A stretch of DNA of 64,000 bases from Meandrina meandrites (Eukaryota; Cnidaria; Anthozoa; Scleractinia; Meandrinidae): the NCBI GenBank assembly GCA_963693305.1, contig OY855906.1, positions 12,857,602-12,921,601 of the forward strand, given 5' to 3'. Shown here in pieces: positions 9,204-21,200 of the stretch. The translations under genes and the position numbers were made by a program. The notes beneath the pieces were generated by a model, which worked only from the letters and a program-made list of their open reading frames with translations, did not search any database and was not told where the DNA came from. Position 1 is the first letter of the stretch; every line of letters begins with the position of its first letter.

Positions 9204-11149
9204 TCAAATCTGCCCACAGTTAGCAATTTAATTATCTCCCCGTTAGACTACAACAGATGAAAGAGTATTCCTCGCACGTACGTTTTTTGCGGAAAAGTAG
9301 AACTTTCCCAATCGCTTCTTTTAATAAAGATGGCGTCGATACACAGTCAGTTCTTTATTGCCAAAAGTATTTCCGCTTATTCGTCTCTTGTAACGGTTTG
9401 CAGAAAATATGAGGACACTTGTTTACCGTCAGTTGCTGATTTCTTATAAAGCGTATTGTCCAACGGACAGGCACCTTTGCCTTCCAGTCTCTTGCACAGA
9501 ATTAGTTTAGTACACAAAATTGCAAGCTGAAAGCAATGGATGAACTATCTGCAGATTTCTCTGAGGCAGCTGAAAAAGATAAAACAAGATTAGGTTTTCA
9601 ATTATTTTTGGCAGTTTCTGTCGATTGCCCGTTGAGACAATGTTTATATTTTGGTGGCACTGTGTGACTTCAGGCAAAATTAATTTTTTTTTACCTCACA
9701 CTTTCGGTTGATTTTATTTTACCTTTAAGACGAACGGTAGTGTTGATATTGTAATCCCTTGGGCCGCCAGTGGGAAACTACATGAGCGAAGAAAGGAAAG
9801 TCGTCACGCAAATAATATTTTAAATTCTTAACGACTGTCAAGTGGTGGGTCCCACAACGAAAGCAATAAATCATATGGCAGATGGCGACTCAAAGGTGAG
9901 ATAAATGTCAACCCGAATCGTTTCCATTGAGTAATATGACAAATACATAAATGTAAAATTTGTGGCTAGGTTGAGACTCAACCTATACATAGCACCATGC
10001 AGACATTACTTGATATTTCCATGATGTTGGAGAACATCTCACCTCATTTTGACATTTAAATTAACTTTATTTCCAACAGAAAGACTTATTTTAAGTTAGT
10101 CCTAAGTGTCTTGGGCTCAAAAAAAAAAAATTTGACGAATCATCGATTCAATGTGTGACAATGTCTCCCAGTGGCCTTTTCTTTCTATCAGCAGACTGTC
10201 GTCTCCGCGAGCAAAAAATGTATATGGAAATGATTAAGGAGTACTTTCTATACAATTCAGATAGAACAAATGTTTGAGGATGTTTCATGAGCTGGGCTAT
10301 CATGACTCTGGCTGTAGAGATAATATTACGTATAGCGGTAATTTCCTGAGATTTCTCATAACAAATAAAACAGTTTTGTTCGATAAGGAATGAAAAACGT
10401 AAATAGACTTTGAATCTATTTGGCTTTGACGTGAATCGAGAGTAAGAGCGCACTTAAAAAGGATTCAGGCGTGCAACTGGTTCGATGATTCAACGCAATT
10501 TATTTCCTGTAGGGGTTCTTTAACTACAAATCCAAAAGCTCTGTTCGTTGAAGAATAAAAGGAACAGCAGACTTCCAATGTAAGTCTCCATGACGTACAT
10601 AAAATGAAAACTATTTTAGTTTTGGACAGGAAAACGAATGTTAGCAAAAACATATTAAAAGTAAAACTGCTGATAAGCTAATGTTTGTAATTTCCTGTAT
10701 CAAGCCTTTCAAATATAAATAGAACAGTTCTTTGTATTATAAGCGAAACGAACCTCGACTTCGACGTGATGAGCATAACAAGAAATTTTTTAGAAAAAAT
10801 TTCCAGAGACCGGAATACAAATATGAATAACTCTTGAGGGCTTACAAACATAAACTATTACTAATGACGAATCGTTCTCCCGCGAGCAAATCGTCAACTC
10901 GACTTAAGTTGCTCAATAAACACGCCTGCATTATTAAATAAACTGAATTTCGTATTCGTTTACTATTTGGGTAACCAGATCGATTCATATTGCCAGGTGC
11001 ATCAGTACAAAGGGGGCTATACAATTGTTTTCTTCCAGCTTAATGGCCGGGAGGGGTTTTAAACACGTCTTTCTAATCCAACTGTCTCTTAATTTAAATT
11101 TCCTTTCGAACCGATTCTGCGATTTAAACCGTAATTAAAATAATCTGGA
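9204..11149. other. Non-coding, no gene recognised
   Basis: Only short frames without recognisable domains. Upstream of the GPCR this may include its promoter or 5' exon, but no clear TATA box or start site can be assigned. There are A-runs around 10120-10130. Confidence 0.45.
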
Positions 11150-14100
11150 AAGCAATAAGTTATATGGTCCCTTGTTTAACTTTTCAATGCGAAAAAGGCA
11201 CCCTCATTAATCAAAACGTCAAAGTGCTGGGATTATGTAAATAATGACAGGAACTAGCTCAATTTCCAACTGTTAATACAGGGTGCGTTTCTTTGGGAAA
11301 ATCCAAAATTGGATCATTGATCTTAGATCACACGGATACTTTGCTCCCAGAGAAACGAAGAATCCCAAAATGGATTTTTTGCCATGACAACACCGTAAAC
11401 ACATTTCGCCCAGAACATAAAATGTCAGCACAAATTTATTTTCCGTCGAATGTATCCTAGCTAAAATCATTTCAGCATACAAAATCTTTCACAAAAATCA
11501 CAAGTTGAAATAGTTCTTCTTTAGCCTGGCAAAAACGCATCTGGGAGCGAAGAACGTTTGCAAAATGATTAATACCAACTTCACTTGTGAGAATTTCAAA
11601 AGGATACAACTTCCTTAGGTACACGGTGGCTGTTCTAGAAAACCTGCATATAGTTTAAAATGACACTTCATACTGATCAGGCTACCTTTTCTTTTATCGT
11701 GAACTATTTTTGTATTTTGATCGAAAAAAGCGCCTGAAAACTTACCGTATGACAGTGTTTACAAAGAGCAAACCCGTATATTCACAGCAAAAGACCGCTG
11801 AGCCAATGTACTTTTTCCGAATCCTTTCCCAAAGAAACGCACGGATCATGAATCCTTAAAATCCGGAATTAGATATGATCTGTTTTATCCACTCGGAGTA
11901 TGGATTCTTCAGATCATTGATCCTAGATTAATCTATTTTCGGATATAGGTAAAGAAAAGGAAAATCTGTTTGCTGTCGACGATGCATATAGTAGTGATGA
12001 ATACTAAAGTTCTGCTAACCTCACCGTGAAAATCGCGACAAAGTGAAGTATGAACGAAGCCAGCTGATCACGTCTGAAGAAAATTTGCTTTTCCATTAAC
12101 AATTATACGAATTAAAAGGAAAACAGTCGAGATAATTTTCATGGGGGCTTTAGGAGTGGGGCATTAAATGGAGCATTGTAAGCTTTTTTGTGTGTGAAAA
12201 ACCCAGCTGATGTGATTTATGAAAAAAAATGACCGGATGACGCTTACCAAAAATTTGCTTTTCTATTACAAATTATGAAAAATAGTACCCAGTGGGTACA
12301 TGAGTCTAACGCGTCATGGATTGTTAGTGCGGTTGAAATATGTTGAAGTAGTTTCGGTATTTACGGCATAGAACAAGAGATGTAGTAGAGGTTTGGTAGT
12401 AACAGTGGTTCAGAAAAAGTCGATAATATTTGTTCTCTTAAGTATATATATTTAAAAAGTTGACTAAATTTTATATTTGAAATAGGAAAAACATGTTACT
12501 TAGTGTTTGAGTTCATCGGTTCATGTTAAAAAGATTAGTGCGTTGTAGACCATAGGAAGATCGTACAGATTTAGAGGGAGGGGGGGGGGGGGGGAATCCT
12601 GAAAAATTTGTTTGCAAAAACAAAAAAAGCCCAACTAAATTTTTTGCGGGCGTGAAAAAAATTGTCTGCAGGAAGATGACACCGGAAAAAAAATGTTTTC
12701 ACAGACAACGATACAGAAAAAAAATTGTTTGTCTTGGAAAAATTTTCATCCTCCAGCTTCCACAAAAAATAATGGTTCGCCCCATAGATAGACAAGATAC
12801 AGCCGCTTATTCAGTATTCTAAATATCCTAAATCCCATCAAAATAAGCCAAAATATATTTTTTTCAATTCCTTTGCAATTTATGCAATACTGCTCAACAA
12901 AGATTTCAATTTCCTCAAACGTTTCGACACAGGAGAGCAAAGAAAACATTCCGTGCAGAATGTAATTTAATTAAGCGAAATATTTTCACGTAACTGCAAG
13001 CAGTTGAATGAAAGAGTTTTGTTTTCATGACTGAGAACAGCTTTCAAATAGTCAATACATGGAAATAACAATCAGATCAGAATTCAATAACTATTAGAGC
13101 GAGTTTTCATTCTGTCTTAACTACTTTTTGCCAAGTTTCAATATTTATGCAAATTTCGCGCGAATTGTAATTTAATTACACTGTCTTGTTTTCAAGTTCT
13201 AGATTGAATCTTGAATGGTGAAAACAAAACTCTTTTTAATGAAAGTTGCATTCTGTGAATGAAATCCTGCTTCAGTTGAATTGAACAATCAATTGCTGAC
13301 TTCAATCTTATTTAATTTTCCATTTTTTTTTCAAAGTTATTTTTTGTTTATGAACACAAATGTCACTTCCGGATTTTTTTAATCAAAAGATGTCGATTTC
13401 ACGTTGCGTTTCCCAGGGATTATAAAAAAACATGCAGCTGGAAGGAGAACATTTTCAGTGGCTTCACACTTGAAAACGAGGATTCATATTATTTTGCACT
13501 GTAAAACATTTATTCCAATTACATACATGACAATTTCTTTTACAAGTGCGTGTCGTGCTCGAGCTCCGTTCGACCGTTGCTTCGTTAACAACATCCTTGC
13601 TTCCTGATTGGATTACGATCACCGCACCAAGCCCGCAATGAGGCAGGCCATTGTTTAAACACAATTACACCGAACGATTATCGATCCCGAACCATTCCCT
13701 TGGGATTGCTAACAGCTTTTTTCTGCTACATAGAGTCTAATGCGCATGCGCATTAGACTAAAAAATGAATGGAAAACAGTCAGTGTTACTACTGGAGCCC
13801 TTAGCAGTGGGGCAGCTTGAGATTTCGTGTGTCTGTCGAGGAAAACCTAATGTATACCAGACATAATGAACCTTACCATTTGCCCCAATTACTTGTGCGG
13901 TAGCACACAAATATGACAGTCGCGTCAGTTTTTTCTTAAATTCTGCTGAATGGGTCGAAAATCATTTTATTGTGCAAGCAAACAACTTGAACATAAGGAC
14001 AAATATGACAGTCGATAATTCGTCCTGGGCAAAGCATGATTTAGTAACGTCATTCCCGAAGAAACAATCGCGAAGCAAAAGGAAAGCAGGCTTTTACATT

Positions 14101-14920
14101 TTTAGCCCGAGACTTTTCCTTCAGTATTCAGTACACTTATATAGGTCAAAGGGGAATAGGATCGTTTGCTCATCCTAGGAACTTCTTAGGTGAGTGTTTT
14201 TTATTATTTCGCTATATGGTATGTTATACAATTTCTTCTCTCGAGCCTTAGAATACATTCAAAAGTGAGGTGTCGGTTACAACTGTGAAGCATTAAAACG
14301 TATTTCAATCACAGACGCATTCAGAAAACGAAAAATGGATATAAGAACAAGGGATAAGAAGGATCCAAATCGATCGTAATAACAATGACTTGTTTCTTCC
14401 GTCACTTCGTAATTAAAGGTAACCGATCGAGTGTCATGTACTCACCTTTCTATCTAGCGGTTTAAGTTTTCTTTTCCCTTTGGTTATCAATAAAGAATTT
14501 GCACGCACCTAAAGGACAAACATAAAGATTAGGTTCAGTATATTATTTCACAGCGGAAGCATAATGGAAACAATGGCAAAATAACCTGGAGGATTATTTC
14601 CTAAGCCGTGATCCTCTTCTTCCGGTAACATTCGTAACTGACTACTAATACAAGCAATAAATGATTTTTTTTAACAAAAATTAAAAGTTACTCGCCGTAT
14701 AGCCGCGGCAATTTGTGACAGCCTCAACGTATGATCATAAAAACTCATTAACGTCGGTTCATTTTCTGATTCTCAGCAGGATTACTTGTTTAAATGCTAT
14801 CCTGAACATAAATCCTAAATTTCAACATTTCCCCTAACGCTAATTTATCACCAACATGAATTAAATACTACTCTGACACTGATTAATCACTATCTTGAAG
14901 TAAAACACTTCTCTAATTAA
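11150..14920 (+). repeat. Segmental duplication block X, copy 1
   Basis: Collinear with 20570-22920, with shared runs separated by indels. Examples are the ATAGTAGTGATGAATACT region near 11990 against 20755, and CTATCTAGCGGT near 14450 against 22260. It is interrupted by the DNA transposon at 12281-13760. A TATATAG motif near 14139 and a GTGAGT near 14190 recur in the second copy, hinting at an old promoter plus first-exon donor, but no coding exon follows that I can recognise. Confidence 0.6.
12281..13760. mobile_element. 1.5-kb non-autonomous DNA transposon, copy A
   Basis: Matches 59687-63440 (the Penelope insert excluded) along its whole length. Both begin AATAGTACCCAGTGGGTACA and end at GCATTAGACT. 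Terminal inverted similarity is AGTCTAA(C/T)GCG(T/C) at each end, and the right end is itself a short palindrome (AGTCTAATGCGCATGCG and its mirror, 13734-13759). Internally it has a long G-run (about 12577-12594). No transposase frame was found, so the superfamily is unknown. Short frames inside both copies are similar only because the DNA is. Confidence 0.7.
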
Positions 14921-16300
14921 AGCATATTGTCTTTATTTATAGGCACTTTCCTTCTGCGGTTCTTTTTTGTTCTGAGGGGGTGAAATTACCGATCAAACTA
15001 TCTCCCGTAATCCGTGAAGCCTCCTAAGTGAGAATAGCTTTTAACTGCAAGACCAAGCAGAGTAACAAAAATAAATCATGAATTAAAATATTTTGTCTGG
15101 GCCTAATCGACTACTGTTTGTTTGTTTTTCCAAACTTGCAGTTTTTACTTTTGCGTAGGATTTTCTTTTAAATCGTGCTAGCAGCCAACAAAAAAATCGA
15201 AATAGGAAAAATAAAGAAAATTAATCAAACTTTGTCACATTATATTCAAACGGTAATTTAAATTGTGAAAAGCATACTGAATTTACACCCATTTTAATTT
15301 GCTCTTTGTTTTTTCGGTTGAATAAAGTCTCTAGTGATTGGTAAATAGTGAAAAAGATCTTTGGTCAATGACTTTCAAATTCGAGCCATGCAGATTTAGT
15401 TAATGGCCGGCGCTTTTTGAAGTTCTTTTAAGCCAGCTATTATTCTAGCTATCAAAATCTTCATAATTTTAATGCCACTGGCTATTCTTTTGCATTTAAA
15501 TTTTGCATTGTTGAGTCAATTTCTGCCAGAGAAATGATTCAGTTATGACTAACGCCAAACCAGTCGTGATTGTGAATCCATCGGTTAATAAGATAGGCGA
15601 GATTTAAATTATACTTTCTGTTTCCCTGTCCAAAGTTACATTTTTATGAGCGCAAATGCTCCCTATTCTCTTTCCCAGTAACATATATGGTGAAGTGAAA
15701 TGCTCTCAACCAAATATTTTCTTTTAAATTCGAGGACTTCTACTGAAATTACCTGAAAGATCGTGATTTAATGCCCCGCTTATCTTCCCTCGTTTATCTG
15801 TAATCACAGCCAGCAGCATAAGCAGGAAAAAGATAACGCAGAAAGCAAGAGGCACTGTTAATTGTCCAAACTACTAACGTCAACTCAGCTCGCCTTCTTT
15901 AAGTTCAGTCGCTTAGGGCAGAATAACCAAGGAAAAAATGAATAATTTATCTTCCTGAGCAGCTGACATTCATCGCCTGGTCAAACAAGCTAAGTGATCT
16001 ACCACCATTGGCACACAATAAAGCCATAATATTTGAAGTTCTGTCTCAATCTTCCATGGCTTTAAAACGTGTTGTTATCGGGTTGGTCTTAACTGTTTAG
16101 GTGTATTTTGAAACAAAAAAAACTATTAATTTTATTTCGTTTGATTTAAGCGTAATACCAAATGGGTACTTTGATGTTTTGTACAGGTGAACACGCGATA
16201 AAAGCAATCGACAACTCGAACTCCCTCGACTAACTATGCTCGAGGTCATGTCTATGATTTTACAGTACCGTGATCCATTTGAAATATTGTAAGCATATCT
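14920..16300 (+). repeat. Segmental duplication block Y, copy 1 (shortened)
   Basis: Shares ordered runs with 16300-19950 and 22920-25950, such as ATCTCCCGTAATC-like sequence near 15000 and TGATTGGTAAATAGTGAAAA near 15340. It lacks the middle part present in the other two copies. No gene recognised. Confidence 0.55.
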
Positions 16301-16390
16301 CTTGAGCATATCGTCTTTGTTGAAAGGCATTTTCCTTTGTGATTTTTCCTTGCGTTTGTGAAAAATTAGCAATCAAACCATCTCCCGTGT

Positions 16391-16575
16391 TCAAGGAGGA
16401 GAGTTGACTCTCATAAAAGTTCATAAAAGTTCTCATCGACCATCATCAACTCGGGCAAAGCGTGAGAAAACTCTCGACTCTCATGAAAATTTTGAACACG
16501 TTCGAAGTGGATAAGATCAAGTGCCAGTCGATGAGAGTTTAAGGCCAAACGAGGGCAAGAGTTTTTCATTAACTC
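16391..16575. repeat. Short internal repeat rich in GAGAGT/ACTCTC
   Basis: An AT-rich stretch with ACTCTC and GAGAGT inverted runs, ending near ACTCTCGTGCTCGTGTGGCC. A counterpart lies at about 23035-23255 in the third block, so it predates the duplication. It looks like an eroded MITE. Confidence 0.4.
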
Positions 16576-16744
16576 TCGTGCTCGTGTGGCCCGAGAATTG
16601 GCATTAATTAGAATGCCAGGTTAAAGATCACAAAAATAAATCGAGAATTCAAATATTTTGACAGGGCCTCGTGGTCCTCGTGGACTATTGTTTTTTCAAA
16701 ACTTGTAGTTCTTTTACTTATTGCGTACTATGGGTATCTTTTAA

Positions 16745-17310
16745 CCCTGTTTAGACCGGGCTTTTTTTCTTTTCAGAACGGGGGGAGGGCCGGATTCAAC
16801 CCCCCCCCCCCCACCTCTCTTTAACTTCCGGAATATTTAAGCAATCACAATGAAACTTAGAGGATGTATAGCATGTCCAAAAGTCTATCTTTTCATATAC
16901 GTCACGTGGCATGATGACGTCACATCATGTGACAATTACATCATGATGTCAATACAGCCGCCATCTTGGAGTTTCCCAGAACGTCAGCAAACAGCCCAAG
17001 ATTTCGTTAAAGTACTCAAAATTAATAGAACTGTTAAAAAAACTAAAAAGGCGAAAAAGGTGCATTTACATTAATTTTCAGTAACAAAAACTCAAAAATT
17101 ACAAATTTGGGGAAACATGTCTGCCAAAATGCCGTTACCATGGTAACGTCAAGTTCCCAACACAACAACCAATCCTACCAAATTATTCCCAGATAAATTT
17201 TAGGTAAAATCGCAACGTTTGGTAAATCTTGAAAAAGTTATAAGCGTTCAAAGTCAGCGCGGGCACACCTCCCCCCCCCCCCCCCCACCCACCCACGGGA
17301 CTGAATAGGG
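16745..17310. mobile_element. piggyBac-like MITE with TTAA target duplication
   Basis: Starts CCCTGTTTAGACCGGG after TTAA (16741-16744). It ends with the inverted counterpart of CCCTATTCAGTCCCG before TTAA (17311-17314). The paralogous block at about 23353 reads straight through with no insert, giving an empty site. It contains two homopolymer C tracts (16800-16812, 17270-17286) and no credible frame. TTAA plus ends starting CCC is the piggyBac signature. Confidence 0.8.
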
Positions 17311-17901
17311 TTAACTAATGCCAACAGTTAACAAAAATTGAAATGATGAAGAAAATTAAACTTCGTTGCATTTTATTCAAATTTATGAACTAATTCAGAT
17401 ACTACGCGCACTCGGATCGATCAAACTGGTAAGAAAAACCTATGCTTTATTGTACCGGTAAACTCCCGCTTAACGAGATGGTAGCACTACGCTCGATTAG
17501 GCGTAAGGACGAAACAATTAACGTTAGTTTTATGTCATATTCAGGATGAATATTTACTGAGGGTGGATCACTAAAACGGATTTTCCCGTCAACCGCAGTT
17601 GGAGTGAAGGAACTAGAGATAGAGGCAAAAAACGAACACGCAGAAACAAACACGAGAAGAGACGCAATAAACAGTTACGCTTTCACCAGGCTGGAATAAT
17701 ATTAGCAACATGAGTATCTTTTCATCCAACATTGGTCGCGATGAGAGCTTACTTGAATTATATTGATGGCAGCAAGCGCGCTAGGTCCTTCAATATACGC
17801 GCTTGGATAATGATTTCAGTATCATGCGCTTTCAGTGCTTCCTGTAAAGCACTGAATACATTCGGCGAAAACGAAAAATATACGGAATAAATTAATTCGT
17901 C

Positions 17902-18233
17902 AAGGCTGGTTTTCACTAGCGCATAAGCATAAGCACAAGTGAGAACACCAGGACATAAGCATAAGAGCATACGAAGGTGCAGTAATAACAAAATTCCTCG
18001 ATACCAGCTTTCCTCAACTACAATCAAGATGGCGGATTATAATCCTTATGCTTATGCTTATTTCACTCGCGTTCGCACTACGACATAAGCATAACATAAG
18101 CACAAGAAGAACGAACAATGTTCGTTCTTCTTGTGCTTATGTTATGCTTCTGTTGTGGGTGTTTTCACTTGCTTATACGAGTGTTTGTGCTTCTGCTTCT
18201 GCTTGAGCTTATGCGCTTGTGAAAACCAGCCTT
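17902..18233. mobile_element. 332-bp MITE with AAGGCTGGTTTTCAC ends
   Basis: Inverted ends AAGGCTGGTTTTCACTAGCG and the mirror of AAGGCTGGTTTTCACAAGCG. The interior is full of CATAAGCATAAGCACAAG-type repeats. The paralogous block near 24036 lacks it. Flanks suggest a very short target duplication, not resolved. Superfamily not assigned. Confidence 0.75.
18089..18147. repeat. 59-nt perfect palindrome inside the MITE
   Basis: Two 29-base arms separated by a single base. The left arm begins GCATAACATAAGCACAAG, and the right arm is its exact reverse complement. It could extrude as a cruciform. Confidence 0.9.
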
Positions 18234-18535
18234 TATAAATTTCCGAAAGTAACGTTTATTCTAAATAGCTTCGGCAGTCTATGAATATTTTGTAAACTTG
18301 CACATTTTCAGTGCAGTCCTTTACTTTCGCGACTGATGAATGACTCCGGCCGCAATTTGCAGATTTCGTCCTCAAAGTAACTTTAAGTGGTTGAATACAT
18401 TTTTTCCATTAACCGTTCGCCTTTTCCTTTTCCTTTCTTGAGACTTGAAATGAACACTTAAACGTTTTCGTACCGTCGATCCGTAGATTTTGTACGTGGA
18501 ACTGAACTCGTGTTTTATTCTTCAGCCGCTGTGAT

Positions 18536-18668
18536 GGTTAACCGGCGCAATAAATCCTCTTGTGATGTTGGGAGACAGTCAATCGCCTAATCGCCTGACG
18601 CCTGGTGATTTACAAACTTTTCTCATGTTCTCCCAACATACCGCGTGGGTTTATTGCGCCGGTAAACC
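18536..18668. mobile_element. Short MITE with ACCGGCGCAATAAA ends, copy in block Y2
   Basis: Inverted ends (ACCGGCGCAATAAAT and GTTTATTGCGCCGGT) flank about 95 bp that include inner TGTTGGGAGA and TTCTCCCAACA arms. The same element is at 24517-24666, so it was present before the duplication. Confidence 0.65.
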
Positions 18669-19507
18669 CCTGGGAAGTATTGCTTAAGTGAATTAAACTT
18701 GTGGAAAGCATACTGATTTTTCACCGATTTTTTTTTCGGTTGAATAACGTCGTTAGTGGTTGGTAAATAGTGAAAACGATCTTTGGTTAATGGTTTTTAA
18801 ATTCGAATTATACAGATTGACTTTATAGCCGGCGCTTTTGAAGTTTTCTTTTAATTTACTTATCTTCTAGCTGTCTCGCAAAATCTTTATAATTTTAATG
18901 TTAGTTTACCTATTGTTTTGCATTTCTATTTTGTATTATTAATTATTGCTGGGAAATCAATCGATGTCTAAATAAGACACAAGCCGAGAGAGTTCAATTT
19001 TAGGTATATAAAATCCCCAGGTCATTTATTCTTTATTAGCCTTCTCTAGACTCATAAAAACTGTTTTCATTTACCAATCGTTAAATTTATCCCGAGCTTT
19101 CTGTTTGCATACATGAAAGCAATCGTTCCTTTTTTGACGTTTAAAGCAACGGCTGATTACACATTAACTTCAGTTACTAAGGGCAGCATAATAAAAGAAA
19201 AAAATGAATAATATATCTTGCTGAGCAGCTGACATTCATCAATTCGTCAAAGAACTACGTGACCAACCATTTGTGAAAAACGAAGCCCTCCTTTGCGAAC
19301 TTCCGTCTTGAACATTCGTGATTTTAAGAAATAATATCTGGTAAATCTTTCTTTGTGGTGTTTATTTAGAGTCAATTTATACTGGTAGTGGGTATTTTAA
19401 TATTTTGTAAAGGTGAAACACACGTCATAAAACAATCGTAGACAACTGATTTCTATGGTTTGAGAGCACAATAAACCATTTGATGTATTGCAACAACACT
19501 CAAAACC

Positions 19508-19882
19508 AACAAAATGGTCCCGTCGGGGACTCAGAATTTTTCTTTGTCCCATGCTCGTGTCATTGTTGAAAAAGATCATCTTCATTATTTATTACCGAGC
19601 TTAAAATTTACCATCTTTATTGTTTACCACACACTTGATGATTTCGACATTGCTGATCCTAGCAGTATGCAGGACGCATGTCACATATCAACCTAGTAAA
19701 TAGCCAAGCTCACAACGAGTCTCTCTTAGCTCAGTTGGTTAGAGCGCCCAACCGGTATCTGGGAGGCCATGCGTTCGTTTCCCGTCGGGGACTCAGAATT
19801 TTTCTGTCCCATGCTCGTGTCATTGTTGAAAAAGATCATCTTCATTATTTATTACCGAGCTTAAAATTTACCATCTTTATTG
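19508..19882 (+). mobile_element. tRNA-derived SINE insertion with two body copies
   Basis: Flanked by CAACACTCAAAAC repeats (about 19492 and 19883), a target duplication confirmed by the uninterrupted paralog near 25880. It contains a headless body copy (19512-19632), an unrelated spacer, then a copy with a tRNA-like head (19717-19794) followed by the same body to about 19882. The shared body starts GTCGGGGACTCAGAATTTTT and ends CATCTTTATTGTTTA. Confidence 0.7.
19717..19794 (+). repeat. tRNA-like head of SINE
   Basis: GAGTCTC at the 5' end can pair with GGGACTC at the 3' end. The A box is TTAGCTCAGTTGG and the B box is a degenerate GTTCGTTTC. The loop region contains ACCGGTATC, as in the SINE at 24219. 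It is a retrotransposed RNA polymerase III promoter unit, not a functional tRNA. Confidence 0.65.
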
Positions 19883-21084
19883 TTTACAACACTCAAAACA
19901 ATCTCTAGAACGAGTTACTCGGGAGTTCGTCACCTCTTCTCAAACGTAACTAATACTGTGGAGTAAACGGAGAAAATAAATTGCAAAAATATATGCTGGT
20001 TTCCAACAGATATCAAATCAACATCACGATAATGACTTCCTTTGCTTTAGCTTTTTAAATTATTGCTGGTTCTGAGAGGCATTTATTTCTCCGAATTGAT
20101 TTAAAGAAATGACGAACCTTCGCCGTAACAGGTTTTGACATTTATTACGTTTTACAAAACGTTAAATAAAATACGGAGCCAGCGTGGGGTTACCGTGGTT
20201 AAGAAGAGAACTGCGCGCGGTTAGGTAATTTTCTGGTAAATGTGGTTTGCAAGAAAATTGGACCAGCTTTTTAACAAGAATATGGTGGTTAGAAAGAGTT
20301 AGTGCTGCGGTAGGGCAGACAATTAAGCAGTAGTTAAGCAGATAATTAACTTTAGTAACAGTTACCAAAGTCATAGTTCAAAAACTCGAGTGCTCGACAC
20401 ATCTCAAACGGAACTGTGCAGTCGACGGAGAAATTAAGAGCCAATGTCAGTAAAAATCAGCAAAACATGGATTTTGCAGCATGTCGAAAAAACAAATCGA
20501 TTTTACTATATTTTTGACCAAAAATATCCTTAAGATGGATATGAAATGTTCAATGATTACATTCCTTTCCGACCCGAATGTCTAATGTTTGCCCTAATTA
20601 TATATTCATTGGAGCCATAAGTCATATGCTCGAGAAATAAAAGGTGCCCTCACTTATCAAATCTCAACATGCTGGGAATATATAAATTATGAACTGTCAA
20701 TTCAATACGCTGAACATTGATTCCGTTTTTAACCCCATCGATGACGAATAGAAGTGATGAATACTGAAGTTCTGTTTAAACGGACTTTTCCATAAAAAAA
20801 CGCAATGCATTAAAAAACACGCATGATCACGCAAGACGAAAATTTGCTTTTCCATTAGCAATTATACGAACTGCATGTCATACAGTCAGAATAACTTTGA
20901 TGAGGACCTTGGTAGTGGGGCCTTAGATTTCTTGTGTCTGTCAAGGAAACCCTAATGTTTACGCAAGATAATGGACCTCTGCACTTGCCCCAATTGCTTG
21001 CGCTGAAACACACAACAGCCTTTTCTTTTAAATATTACAGTTGAGGCATTATTTTTTTATTTTGCTGAATGCGTCGAAAAATCA

Positions 21085-21200
21085 CTTTTCGATTCCCGCC
21101 GGGGACTCAGTTTTTTTTCGTCCTAAGCTCGTGGTGACATGATGAATATTTCATCTTCCATATTTCACTAGCGAGCTTAAAATTTACCATCTTTATTTAT
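21085..21200 (+). mobile_element. SINE body fragment, head missing
   Basis: GATTCCCGCCGGGGACTCAG followed by the same body as at 19790 (GAGCTTAAAATTTACCATC). It is 5'-truncated within the tRNA-like head. Confidence 0.6.

Larger units (their letters stand above)
16300..19950 (+). repeat. Segmental duplication block Y, copy 2
   Basis: Collinear with 22920-25950. Near-identical runs include GAACTAATTCAGATACTACG at about 17387 and 23436. It carries insertions absent from copy 3 (16745-17310 and 17902-18233) and a SINE insertion near its end. No convincing coding exon is seen. Confidence 0.65.

Noticed and set aside
12571..12795. Similar minus-strand frames here and at 59867-60136
   Set aside because: The similarity comes from two copies of the same non-coding transposon. 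The frames differ by indels and run into G-tracts.
16850..17074. 74-codon frame in the piggyBac-like MITE
   Set aside because: The MITE is non-coding, and the paralogous empty site shows it is insert sequence.
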